Shown piece after piece: positions 56,675 to 64,000 of a stretch of 64,000 nucleotides of DNA. Under the pieces are notes generated by a model, which was given only the letters and a program-made list of their open reading frames with translations, did not search any database and was not told the origin of the DNA. Within the stretch, counting starts at the first letter, position 1. The number at the start of each line of letters is the position of its first letter. Origin of the DNA: Acidimicrobiales bacterium (GTDB taxonomy: Bacteria; Actinomycetota; Acidimicrobiia; Acidimicrobiales; MedAcidi-G1). The stretch is taken from contig JAAZZG010000006.1 in NCBI GenBank assembly GCA_014237715.1, positions 1 through 64,000 of the forward strand, given 5' to 3'. A program made the translations under genes and the position numbers.

Positions 56675-57685
56675 GTGTCTGAACCCGTATCTGAACCCGT
56701 ATCTGGACCCGTATCTGGACAGGTCGCGTCCCACCGCGAGATCGTGATCATCGGATCCGGGCCCGCTGGCCTGACCGCAGCCATTTACGCCGCCAGAGCC
56801 AACCTCGCTCCCCTGGTCATCGAGGGCGAACCTTCGTCGAATAGTGATCAACCCGGTGGTCAATTGATGCTCACCACCGAGGTCGAGAACTTTCCCGGCT
56901 TCCCAGAAGGGGTGATGGGGCCCCAACTCATGGGCGACATGCGGGCCCAGGCCGCCCGATTCGGTGCCGAGATCGTGACGGCCAAGGTTTCCCGGGTCGA
57001 CTTTGCCGAACGGCCATTCCGAGTCTGGATCGGTGACCCCGACGCTGCTGAACCCACTCACACCGCCGATGCCGTCATCGTCTCGACCGGAGCCCGGTCG
57101 GTCATGCTGGGGCTGGAGGCCGAGCAACGGCTGATCGGCCACGGGCTCTCCACGTGTGCTACCTGTGACGGCTTCTTCTTCCGTGATCAGGAAATCGCCG
57201 TTGTCGGTGGCGGGGACTCCGCGCTCGAAGAAGCCGGATTCCTCACCAAGTTCGCCTCCAAGGTGACGCTGATCCATCGTCGCGACGAGCTGCGGGCGTC
57301 AAAGATCATGCAGCAGCGAGCCATAGACAACCCCAGGATCGAGTTCGCCTGGAACTCCACGGTCGACGACGTCCTTGGAGAGTCCAAGGTCGAGGGCCTG
57401 GCCCTACGGGACACGGTGACCGACGAGAAACGCGTGCTACCGGTGACCGGTGTGTTCATTGCCATTGGCCACCGCCCCAATACCGACCTGTTCAGCGGGA
57501 TTCTGGACATGGACGAGGCGGGCTACCTGGTGACCGGTGCAGACCGTTCGACCACCAACGTCGATGGCGTGTTCGCCTGTGGTGACGTCCAGGACCACAC
57601 CTACCGGCAGGCCATCACCGCTGCGGCCTCGGGATGCATGGCCGCCATCGATGCTGAGCGTTGGCTGGAGAGCCGAACCGACTGA
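56675..57685 (+). CDS. trxB: Thioredoxin reductase
   Basis: A 336-residue FAD/NADPH enzyme. The FAD motif is REIVIIGSGPAGLTAAIYAARA. The redox-active pair is CATC in GLSTCATCDGFFFRDQ and the NADPH motif is IAVVGGGDSALEEAGFL. The C-terminus has GVFACGDVQDHTYRQAITAAASGCMAAIDAERWL. Starts at GTG with CTGGAGT 5 bp upstream. The first 16 residues (VSEPVSEPVSGPVSG) come from a 12-bp tandem repeat and precede the normal start of the fold. Confidence 0.96.
   Translation: MSEPVSEPVSGPVSGQVASHREIVIIGSGPAGLTAAIYAARANLAPLVIEGEPSSNSDQPGGQLMLTTEVENFPGFPEGVMGPQLMGDMRAQAARFGAEIVTAKVSRVDFAERPFRVWIGDPDAAEPTHTADAVIVSTGARSVMLGLEAEQRLIGHGLSTCATCDGFFFRDQEIAVVGGGDSALEEAGFLTKFASKVTLIHRRDELRASKIMQQRAIDNPRIEFAWNSTVDDVLGESKVEGLALRDTVTDEKRVLPVTGVFIAIGHRPNTDLFSGILDMDEAGYLVTGADRSTTNVDGVFACGDVQDHTYRQAITAAASGCMAAIDAERWLESRTD
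56678..56722 (+). repeat. 12-bp tandem repeat at the trxB 5' end
   Basis: About 3.7 copies of TCTGAACCCGTA / TCTGGACCCGTA encode S-E/G-P-V repeats directly after the GTG start. The in-frame unit length allows copy-number drift without loss of trxB. Confidence 0.9.
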
Positions 57686-57802
57686 TCACCCCTCGACGGC
57701 CTACGCTCCTCGAGAGGCCTTTCCTTGACCGTCACCGATCGACGACCTACGGCAGAGGCAACGACCAACTTGTCCTCCGGGACCCGAGGGAAGCGAGACC
57801 CC

Positions 57803-58129
57803 ATGGCCGGCACCATCACCAACCTGTCAGAAACCACGTTCGACGAGGAGATCGGCTCCGCCACCGAACCGGTGCTGGTCGACTTCTGGGCTGAGTGGTG
57901 CGGCCCATGCAAGATGATCGCCCCCATCCTGGAGGAGATTGCCATCGAACAGAGCAGCTCGATCCGGATCGCCAAGGTGAACGTCGACGAAGCGCCGGAT
58001 CTGGCTCGACGCTTCGAGGTGATGAGTATCCCGACGCTGATCCTGTTCGCTGATGGCCAGCCGGCCACTCGGATCGTGGGAGCCAAGGGCAAGCCCCAAC
58101 TGCTCGAGGAACTGGCCCCCCACCTCTAG
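57803..58129 (+). CDS. trxA: Thioredoxin
   Basis: A 108-residue thioredoxin with LVDFWAEWCGPCKMIAPILEEIA (active-site WCGPC), VNVDEAPDLARRFEVMSIPTLILFADG with the cis-Pro, and a C-terminal amphipathic helix. The ATG at 57803 is chosen; an upstream reading from 57725 would add 26 residues lacking family similarity. It pairs with trxB 117 bp upstream. Confidence 0.96.
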   Translation: MAGTITNLSETTFDEEIGSATEPVLVDFWAEWCGPCKMIAPILEEIAIEQSSSIRIAKVNVDEAPDLARRFEVMSIPTLILFADGQPATRIVGAKGKPQLLEELAPHL

Positions 58130-58186
58130 GTCTCGGCTCGGCGCACAGACCACCGGCTGCAACCGACCACGGATCCGGTCCTGACC

Positions 58187-59188
58187 GTGACCGGATCCAA
58201 TGATCCGACGATCCACGACCTGCACCACCGTCTGGCCGACGTCGGCCATCCGGTCGATCACCACGAGGTGGTTGCCGGCTCGTTCGGACCCGACACCACC
58301 AGGGCACTGCTTGCCTTCCAGGCCGAGCGGGGCCTCGACGAACACGGAACGGTCGACGACGCGACACATGCCGCCCTCGTCGAGGCCGGCCACCGCCTCG
58401 GTGACCGCCACCTCTACCTCCACACTCCGATGTTCCGGGGCGATGACGTCGCTGACCTGCAGTTACGCCTCGGAAGCCTGGGTTTCGACGCCGGCCGGAT
58501 CGACGGCATTCTCGGACCGGACACCACGTCAGCAGTGTCTGAGTTCCAACGGAACATCGGCCTCGCCGCGGACGGGATCGCCGGGCCGCTTACCGTGGAC
58601 GGACTCCGACGCCTTCTGGGACGGACCGCAGGGCGGCAACCAGTGGCCCAGGTGCGGGAACTGGACCGTCTCCGTCGAAGTCGACCCGATCTCGTCGACC
58701 AACGAATCGCCATTGGTGAGTTTGGCGGAACCGCCGCTCTGGCCGGGGCACTAACCCGCCTCCTTCGGGCCCGTGGCGCCCATGTTCTGGAGTTGGATCA
58801 GCCCGACGCGTCCCTTCAGGCGGAAACTGCCAACGAATTCGACGCCGGAATCTACCTTGGCCTCCGTCTTGAGAATCATTCCCAATGTAGAACAGACTAC
58901 TTTTCCACAGTTGGATTCCATTCCGAAGGGGGCTTTCGCCTGGCTCATCGTTGTGCCGATGCACTGGACCGGGCGCTGCGGATCCATCTGGAAGCAGCTA
59001 CCGATGAGATCGTGAGCACCACCTGTACGGGTCGACGACTACCAATCCTCCGTCAGACGCGGATGCCAGCCGTGCTCTGCACCCTCGCACCCGCGTCCAC
59101 CATCGTCCTCGCCACCGCGGAGATTGCCGACTGTCTGGCTTCGGCCGTTACCGACTGGCTGGCTGATCCGACCGCGAGTCCTATCTAA
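58187..59188 (+). CDS. CwlM-like peptidoglycan-binding pseudo-amidase
   Basis: A 333-residue protein with a GTG start. Two peptidoglycan-binding type-1 domains lie at about 5-65 and 85-145 (GSFGPDTTRALLAFQAERGLD and GILGPDTTSAVSEFQRNIGLAADGIAGP). A C-terminal amidase_3-like domain (about 170-325) follows, in which the zinc-site DPGHGG is IAIGEFGG and the later His position (normally ISIHAN) reads IYLGLR. The metal ligands therefore seem lost. Position between trxA and parB matches M. tuberculosis cwlM, a non-enzymatic activator of MurA. A regulatory role is inferred. Confidence 0.8.
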   Translation: MTGSNDPTIHDLHHRLADVGHPVDHHEVVAGSFGPDTTRALLAFQAERGLDEHGTVDDATHAALVEAGHRLGDRHLYLHTPMFRGDDVADLQLRLGSLGFDAGRIDGILGPDTTSAVSEFQRNIGLAADGIAGPLTVDGLRRLLGRTAGRQPVAQVRELDRLRRSRPDLVDQRIAIGEFGGTAALAGALTRLLRARGAHVLELDQPDASLQAETANEFDAGIYLGLRLENHSQCRTDYFSTVGFHSEGGFRLAHRCADALDRALRIHLEAATDEIVSTTCTGRRLPILRQTRMPAVLCTLAPASTIVLATAEIADCLASAVTDWLADPTASPI

Positions 59189-59221
59189 TCCCATCCGCAG
59201 GATATGACATATCAGTGCAGG

Positions 59222-60202
59222 TCAGCCACCCAAAAGCTCGAACAAGCGCTGCAGATCGTCCCGATCGGCATACTCGACGACGATCCGCCCCTTGCGCCCC
59301 CGCGTAAGCACCCGAACCTTGGTATCGAACCGGTCTCCGAGGATCCGTTCGACCTCCAGGAGTGCTGCATCAGGCGTAGGCACGGGATACACGATCGGAT
59401 CCACAACCGGCTCTTCGACCTCGTCGAGAGCCCGCACCAGATCCTCGACCTGGCGAACCGAGAGGCCGTCGTCGACCACTCGGGAGGCCAGACGCTCCAA
59501 GAGGTGATGGTCACCCAGCCCAGCCAGGGTTCGAGCGTGCCCAGCAGTGAGGAGACCCTCCATGATCATCTGCTGGACGGTGTCGGGCAGATGGAGCAAC
59601 CGAAGCGCATTGGCCACCGCCGGTCGGCTACGACCCACCCGTACCGCCACCTGGTGCTGTGTAAGCCCGAATTCGTCCATCAAACGATGGAAGGCCGAGG
59701 CCTCCTCCAGTGGATTGAGGTCATCTCGGTGGACGTTCTCGACAATGGCCTGCTCGAGACTGTCCCGATCACCGACATCCCGGACCAGCGCGGGTATGGC
59801 CGACAACCCGGCCCGCCGAGCCGCTCGCCAGCGACGCTCCCCAGCCACCAGTTCAAGGCCGTCCTCGGTCCGGCGCACGAGAACCGGCTGGAGAACACCG
59901 ATCTCCTGGATGGATAACGTCAGTTCGGCCATCTTTTCATCATCGAAGACCCTCCGGGGCTGGTAGCGATTTGGCTCGATGGCTGACACGGCCACCATTT
60001 CAAGATGCAGGTCATCAGCAACGCCACTCGCCTCCACAGGGACCGATGGCGCTGCGGTGGCCTCACCGGGGGCGGAAGGGGTCCCCCCCCGAGGTACCTC
60101 TTCAATCGGCGGGTCGGCCTGAGTCCCAGAGGGTCCGGGGCTCGTGGCCCCTCCTTCGGGAATCAGTGCGGAAAGGCCTCTTCCCAATCCACCCTTCTTC
60201 AT
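59222..60202 (-). CDS. parB: Chromosome partitioning protein ParB
   Basis: A 326-residue CTP-dependent parS-binding clamp. The CTP-binding motifs are LVAGERRWRAARRAGL and AIVENVHRDDLNPLEEASAFHRL. The HTH is LTQHQVAVRVGRSRPAVANALRLL. A C-terminal dimerisation domain follows a flexible, Pro-rich N-terminus beginning KKGGLGRGLSALIPEGG (the ParA-interacting peptide). It overlaps parA by 4 bp. parS sites lie at 61148 and 61220. Confidence 0.97.
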   Translation of the reverse strand: MKKGGLGRGLSALIPEGGATSPGPSGTQADPPIEEVPRGGTPSAPGEATAAPSVPVEASGVADDLHLEMVAVSAIEPNRYQPRRVFDDEKMAELTLSIQEIGVLQPVLVRRTEDGLELVAGERRWRAARRAGLSAIPALVRDVGDRDSLEQAIVENVHRDDLNPLEEASAFHRLMDEFGLTQHQVAVRVGRSRPAVANALRLLHLPDTVQQMIMEGLLTAGHARTLAGLGDHHLLERLASRVVDDGLSVRQVEDLVRALDEVEEPVVDPIVYPVPTPDAALLEVERILGDRFDTKVRVLTRGRKGRIVVEYADRDDLQRLFELLGG

Positions 60203-61056
60203 GCCTGGACCTCCTCTGAGCCGGCCTCCGACTCACCATTCTCATCGTTATCAATAATTTGGCCGGAAACGGGCTTCGCTGGCCCTCTGAGGACCTCACG
60301 CGCCAGTTCCCGATACGCCACGGCACCACGACTGGTCGGGTCATACATGTTGATGGGCTGGCCAAAAGACGGCGCCTCAGACAACCGGACCGATCGGGGA
60401 ATTATCTGACGGCATACCTTGGTGCCGAAGAAGGTTCGAACTTCGTCCGCCACCTGTTCGGAGAGTTTGGTCCGTGCGTCATACATGACCAGCGCAATGG
60501 TCGACACCTCAAGATCAGGATTGAGGTTCGCCTTGACCAGGTCCACGTTGCCGATGAGCTGTCCTAGACCCTCGAGGGCGTAGTACTCACACTGAATTGG
60601 TACCAAAACTTCACGAGCAGCCACTAGGGCGTTGATCGTCAAGAGACCCAGCGCCGGTGGGCAGTCGATCAAGACGATGTCGTAGTCGTCGACGATCTCC
60701 GCAAGCGCCCGTTCCAGCCGGTATTCCCGGCTGAAGGCCGCCACCAACTCGATTTCCGCGCCAGCGAGGGCCAGGCTAGAGGGGAGCAGGTCGAGGTTGG
60801 GGATATCCGTCGAACAACGCACGTCAGCCGCCGACGCTTGTTGCAAGATCACGTCATAGATCGACTGCTCGAGATCCCGAGAAGGCACGCCGACACCCGT
60901 GGTGGCGTTCGCCTGAGGATCTAGGTCGACTATCAGTACGTTCCTGCCCTCGTCAGCCATGGACGCACCGAGGTTGATGGTCGTCGTGGTCTTCCCGACC
61001 CCACCCTTCTGGTTTGCGACAGCGATGATGCGTGGGCGACGGGTTTCTTGGGACAT
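60199..61056 (-). CDS. parA: Chromosome partitioning ATPase ParA
   Basis: A 285-residue Walker-type ATPase. The deviant Walker A is IIAVANQKGGVGKTTTTINLGA, with VLIVDLDPQANATTG and YDIVLIDCPPALGLLTINAL. The start is set at ATG 61056 (MSQETRRPR); ATGs at 61065 and 61068 are equally open, and the reading frame to 61164 runs back into parS, which is unlikely to be coding. It is the first gene of parAB and faces the parS pair. Confidence 0.96.
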   Translation of the reverse strand: MSQETRRPRIIAVANQKGGVGKTTTTINLGASMADEGRNVLIVDLDPQANATTGVGVPSRDLEQSIYDVILQQASAADVRCSTDIPNLDLLPSSLALAGAEIELVAAFSREYRLERALAEIVDDYDIVLIDCPPALGLLTINALVAAREVLVPIQCEYYALEGLGQLIGNVDLVKANLNPDLEVSTIALVMYDARTKLSEQVADEVRTFFGTKVCRQIIPRSVRLSEAPSFGQPINMYDPTSRGAVAYRELAREVLRGPAKPVSGQIIDNDENGESEAGSEEVQA

Positions 61057-61108
61057 CCCAGGCATCATGGCCAGAACGGTGGGAAAAGACAAGCATCCTG
61101 TGGAAAAC

Positions 61109-61124
61109 CTCGTTCTAGAACGAG
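61109..61124. promoter_or_regulatory. Palindrome upstream of parA
   Basis: CTCGTTCTAGAACGAG is a perfect 16-bp palindrome, flanked by near-symmetric AAAAC and TTTT. It lies 53 bp upstream of the parA start and beside a DnaA-box-like TGTGGAAAA (61099-61107). No cognate regulator is known. Confidence 0.45.
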
Positions 61125-61147
61125 TTTTCGTGCCGCAACCGTCCAAG

Positions 61148-61163
61148 TGTTTCACGTGAAACA
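61148..61163. promoter_or_regulatory. parS site 1 (perfect)
   Basis: TGTTTCACGTGAAACA is the exact 16-bp ParB-binding parS consensus, extended by one symmetric G/C base pair. It lies between parA and rsmG, about 90 bp upstream of parA. Confidence 0.97.
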
Positions 61164-61219
61164 CCTACTTCCCGGCCGGATTGCGGAATGCCGACCCAAG
61201 CAACCTGCTCGCTCCGAGA

Positions 61220-61235
61220 TGTTTCACGTGAATCA
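61220..61235. promoter_or_regulatory. parS site 2 (one mismatch)
   Basis: TGTTTCACGTGAATCA matches parS at 15 of 16 bases. It is 72 bp from site 1 and 19 bp past the rsmG stop. Paired parS sites close to parAB are usual near oriC. Confidence 0.9.
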
Positions 61236-61254
61236 TCGCTCGTCAAGGCGGTGC

Positions 61255-61836
61255 TCAGAACAGGGGATCCGCCATCTGTCGGGCGAAACGCCGGGGAAAA
61301 CGATCTGGGCAAGCCCCGATTCGGACCATGGCCCGGTAACCCGCTGGACCAGCCACCTGATGGCTGGTCCAACCTCCGAGATCCTGCAATCCGAGCTTAG
61401 ACAGCCCTCCAGCCGGCCATCGATGTGCCTCACCGCCCCCGCCGGTGGTCTCTGGAGGCTCGCTGACCACCAGTACTCCCTGTTTAACCAGGAGAGGGGC
61501 CGCACATTCCGCCGTGATCCCGGGAGGAGCAAACCCGCGGGCAGTCACCAGGGACACCGTGCCTCGAAGCTCACCACTGGCGATATCAACGGCATCGGCC
61601 AACTGCACATCCACTCGATCCTCCAGTCCAAGTTGGCGAACCGCCCATCGGAGAAAAGTCACGCGACGACCTCCCCGGTCAACCAGAATCCACCGCCAAG
61701 GCGTCAGTGTGGCCAAAACCAGCCCGGGTACGCCACCCCCTGTTCCGAGGTCCACAGCGAGCTCGTTGTCGCCCATTTCCGGAATCGAAAGACCGTCACC
61801 TTCCCGGACTACTAGACCACCATCCAGAAAACCCAA
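61255..61836 (-). CDS. rsmG: 16S rRNA (guanine527-N7)-methyltransferase RsmG
   Basis: The SAM-binding core is clear: NELAVDLGTGGGVPGLVLATLTPWRWILVDRGGRRVTFLRW, then LVTARGFAPP. The annotated TTG (193 residues) is the first canonical start in frame, but it follows a GC hairpin with no ribosome binding site. In-frame, RsmG-like sequence (KVLDQILDEAVAEGYLTSSAASEGPAHSAGFL) continues upstream to the jag TGA at 61942 with only ATC, ATT or CTG as possible starts. A full-length protein may therefore begin at a rare start or the gene may be impaired. Confidence 0.75.
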   Translation of the reverse strand: MGFLDGGLVVREGDGLSIPEMGDNELAVDLGTGGGVPGLVLATLTPWRWILVDRGGRRVTFLRWAVRQLGLEDRVDVQLADAVDIASGELRGTVSLVTARGFAPPGITAECAAPLLVKQGVLVVSEPPETTGGGGEAHRWPAGGLSKLGLQDLGGWTSHQVAGPAGYRAMVRIGACPDRFPRRFARQMADPLF

Positions 61837-61839
61837 GAA

Positions 61840-61858
61840 GCCCGCGCTATGCGCGGGC
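61840..61858 (-). terminator. GC-rich hairpin between jag and rsmG core
   Basis: GCCCGCGC-TAT-GCGCGGGC is a perfect 8-bp stem with a 3-base loop; on the minus strand it is followed by TTCTTGGGTTTT. It resembles an intrinsic terminator, but the T run is broken. If rsmG starts upstream, it is simply coding. Confidence 0.35.
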
Positions 61859-61941
61859 CCCTCGGACGCCGCCGATGAGGTGAGATACCCCTCGGCAACA
61901 GCCTCGTCCAGAATCTGGTCGAGGACCTTCTCGACGATGGT

Positions 61942-63021
61942 TCAGCCGTCGATCAGCGAGATCACCACTCGCCGATCAGCGTCACTGCCCTCAGAGAAGG
62001 TGGCGAGGCCATCGATCTCGCCCACGGTGTCATGTACGACCTTGCGATCCGCCGCTCCCATGGGCTCCAGCGCCCGGGGACGACCGTCATCAAGCACAGC
62101 CTCGCCCTGGTTCCGAGCGAAGTCCGCCAGGAAGGTCCGACGACGCTCGCGGTACCCACCAATGTCAACAGTCAGAGACCCATCCGCCTGACCATCGGAG
62201 CTCCTCTGCACGAGGGTCCGTGACAGTTCGGTGATGGCACGTACCGTTTCACCTCGCTGACCAATGGCCAGACCAAGGTTCAGGCCCTGAGCCTCGACGG
62301 TCAGACGATCCTCTTCGATTCGGCTGGCCACCCGAGCCTCGAGGCCCATCCGGTCCAGGAGTCCCTGGACGAACTCTTCAGTGATTCGTGCCTGCGTCTG
62401 CAGATCCATGGACTCCACGTCAGTCCTCTCCCGGTCGCTTCCACGACCGTTTCCATCGGTCGACGACTTCGCCGACTCTCCATTCCGACCTCGACGATCG
62501 GCATTCCTCTCACTACCCCGGTCCCGTCCACGTCCAGAATCGCCCACAGGCTCCCGTGACGCGCGCTTTTCCGAAGTTACTGACTCCTGCTGCGAATGGC
62601 CCTGCCCATCGCCACGACCCTCGCCCCCCCTGCGGCGACGGTTACCACCACGGGAACCCTCGCCCTGACGCTCATCATCACGATCCTGTCGACGATCACC
62701 ACCCTGGGTGGTACTCCGGCTCCGGTCTTGATCCCCGCCCTTGGATTGTCCATTCTGTCGCCCACCGCCCTTGCCAGAACCGCCACGACCGCCGCCGCGG
62801 TCATTTCGCCGATTCCGATCACGTCGCTCCACCTTGGGACGGGGGCTGGTCGGCCGAACACGGGCCCGAAGACGGGCCTCGGTCTTCTTCAGACCAAACA
62901 TCGATCGAGAGGCCTCAACCAGCACCTCCACCTCGAGTTCGTCTTCTGCCACACCAAGCCGATCCAAGGCTCGTTCTTTTGCTTCATCTAGTGAGATACC
63001 GGTGGTTTCAATCCACTCCAT
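61942..63021 (-). CDS. jag: Jag/KhpB RNA-binding protein with long RG-rich linker
   Basis: A 359-residue protein. The Jag-N domain (about 1-55) reads MEWIETTGISLDEAKERALDRLGVAEDELEVEVLVEASRSMFGLKKTEARLRARV. A disordered Arg/Gly/Asp/Ser-rich linker of about 145 residues (60-205) follows. The KH domain has GLNLGLAIGQRGETVRAITELSRTL and the C-terminal R3H domain has EPMGAADRKVVHDTV. The linker is much longer than in typical Jag. It is coupled to yidC upstream (3-bp gap) and is a regulator of RNA and cell-wall processes by family knowledge. Confidence 0.92.
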   Translation of the reverse strand: MEWIETTGISLDEAKERALDRLGVAEDELEVEVLVEASRSMFGLKKTEARLRARVRPTSPRPKVERRDRNRRNDRGGGRGGSGKGGGRQNGQSKGGDQDRSRSTTQGGDRRQDRDDERQGEGSRGGNRRRRGGEGRGDGQGHSQQESVTSEKRASREPVGDSGRGRDRGSERNADRRGRNGESAKSSTDGNGRGSDRERTDVESMDLQTQARITEEFVQGLLDRMGLEARVASRIEEDRLTVEAQGLNLGLAIGQRGETVRAITELSRTLVQRSSDGQADGSLTVDIGGYRERRRTFLADFARNQGEAVLDDGRPRALEPMGAADRKVVHDTVGEIDGLATFSEGSDADRRVVISLIDG

Positions 63022-63024
63022 GGC

Positions 63025-64000
63025 TCACTTCCTCCTTTTCTTGGCACTACGCGCACGGGCTGTTCCGGGAGGAGTCGTCCGACCCCCACCAGACCGCCCG
63101 GCCGGCGGCCTCTTGTCGGTTGTTTTGATGTCATCAGACGCATCACTGCGTCCGCGACGACTCGCCTTCTTCTTCGCCGGGGAAGTCGAGGACCTGGATT
63201 TCCGAGCACGCTTCTTGCGTGAACGGGAATCATCCTCAGAGGACACTCCATCGTCGATCTTTTGAGAACTGTTCTCAATCTTGCCAGCTGTCGTTCGCCC
63301 TGATCGGACAGAACCGCTGGTTGAAGACCTATTTTCGGGCTTACCACCAGAACTTTTTTCGGGCTTACCACCGGCCTTGGTGCCGGATTTGGAACTGCCG
63401 GACTTGCCACCACCGGACTTCTTGGTCGACTCTGCACTCGTCGGAACCACAACCTCGGGATGATCCCGCCCAGGTCCGTACAACGTCTGGGTGATGTAGG
63501 CCTGCTGGGCGATCCGATACAGGTTCGAGACCACGAAATACATGACCAACGCCGCATCCAAGTTGAACGAGATAACCGGCAAGAAGAACGGCATGACCTT
63601 CATCAGCATCTGCTGCTGAGGATTCACCGTGGCATCGGGGTTCCGACCCCTGATCTGTCGCTGCTGGATCCATGAGCTGGCGAACACGATCAGGATCAGG
63701 AAGAGATAGGGGAGGGACGACATCAGGCCTTGCGACAACGCCGTTCCCGCTGATCGGGAGAGATCGAAGCCCAGGAAGAGCATTTCAGTCTCACTAGACA
63801 GGTCGATGAAAAGATCTGAACTCGAATCGACGTAGGCCGGATAGAAGGCCTGAGGATCGTTGGATGCCCCGGTCAACACCGCATTCGACCCGTCGGCCAA
63901 CCGTCCGGCCACCCATCCCACACTGTCCCCGATGTCAGACAACCGCCTGGTCATACCCCGCAGCACGTTGTACAGGACCATGAACACCGGCGCCTGGATC
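63025..64000 (-). CDS. yidC: Membrane protein insertase YidC (partial, cut by window edge)
   Basis: The frame runs off the right edge; the visible part begins IQAPVFMVLYNVLRGMTRRL, within the first conserved YidC/Oxa1 helix. It continues with FLGFDLSRSAGTALSQGL, LPYLFLILIVFASSWIQQRQIRG, MLMKVMPFFLPVISFNLDAALVMYFVVSNLYRIAQQAYI. The C-terminal tail after the last helix is about 150 residues of Lys/Arg/Ser/Gly-rich sequence. Basic tails bind ribosomes in Oxa1 and some actinobacterial YidC, but this one is unusually long. The 5' end (likely with rnpA and rpmH) is outside. Confidence 0.93.
   Translation of the reverse strand, partial: IQAPVFMVLYNVLRGMTRRLSDIGDSVGWVAGRLADGSNAVLTGASNDPQAFYPAYVDSSSDLFIDLSSETEMLFLGFDLSRSAGTALSQGLMSSLPYLFLILIVFASSWIQQRQIRGRNPDATVNPQQQMLMKVMPFFLPVISFNLDAALVMYFVVSNLYRIAQQAYITQTLYGPGRDHPEVVVPTSAESTKKSGGGKSGSSKSGTKAGGKPEKSSGGKPENRSSTSGSVRSGRTTAGKIENSSQKIDDGVSSEDDSRSRKKRARKSRSSTSPAKKKASRRGRSDASDDIKTTDKRPPAGRSGGGRTTPPGTARARSAKKRRK

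Overview
The window is a high-GC chromosomal segment from an actinobacterium, most likely a member of the Acidimicrobiia or a close relative. Pointers are the hspR-dnaJ-grpE-dnaK cluster, the actinobacterial families DUF5318 and DUF6049, a CwlM-like pseudo-amidase between trxA and parB, and a strong AGGAGGTGAG ribosome binding site at rpsF. The right edge (trxB, trxA, cwlM-like, parB, parA, two parS sites, rsmG, jag, yidC) is the block that flanks the actinobacterial replication origin, so oriC probably lies just beyond position 64000. No phage, insertion sequence or CRISPR array was seen.

Left part (1-21.6 kb). A decayed acyl-CoA dehydrogenase relic is followed by a TauE/SafE permease and a zinc alcohol dehydrogenase that share an intergenic palindrome. 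A long minus-strand purine cluster follows: purA-D-E-B-C-S-Q, one plus-strand small gene, then purL-F-M, pyrE, malic enzyme and a HAD phosphatase. It encodes most of de novo IMP/AMP synthesis; purN and purH are not here. The chaperone cluster dnaK-grpE-dnaJ-hspR lies upstream of purA on the same strand, and a CIRCE-like inverted repeat sits in the dnaK/gpmA intergenic region.

Middle (21.6-45 kb). gpmA and a membrane heterodisulfide-reductase-like protein precede a minus-strand group: dcd, an HD-domain protein that may be a diiron oxygenase, a tiny sulfatase-like remnant and a RimK ATP-grasp ligase fused to an RCK_C domain. Divergent from RimK are a RimB-like retropepsin and an AstE-like carboxypeptidase; together these look like a peptide-tag ligation and removal module. 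After tRNA-Gly and a DUF4143 remnant comes a phenylacetate cluster: paaZ, paaADBC, a proline racemase-like gene, an ornithine cyclodeaminase-like gene, paaK and an acyl-CoA dehydrogenase. It continues into two very unusual transporter genes: an MFS permease fused to a LivF-type ATPase, then LivH, LivM and LivG fused in one polypeptide. paaZ and paaK share a palindromic operator, and at paaZ it lies inside a recognisable promoter.

Right part (44-64 kb). MscS, a replication/ribosomal operon (rpsF-ssb-rpsR-rplI-dnaB) with an S18 carrying a tandem-repeat tail, a truncated panB, DUF5318, CCA transferase, a histone-deacetylase-like protein, GNAT, DUF6049, DegV, trxB, trxA, a CwlM-like protein, parBA with parS, rsmG (no canonical start codon for a full-length protein), jag and yidC (cut by the window edge).
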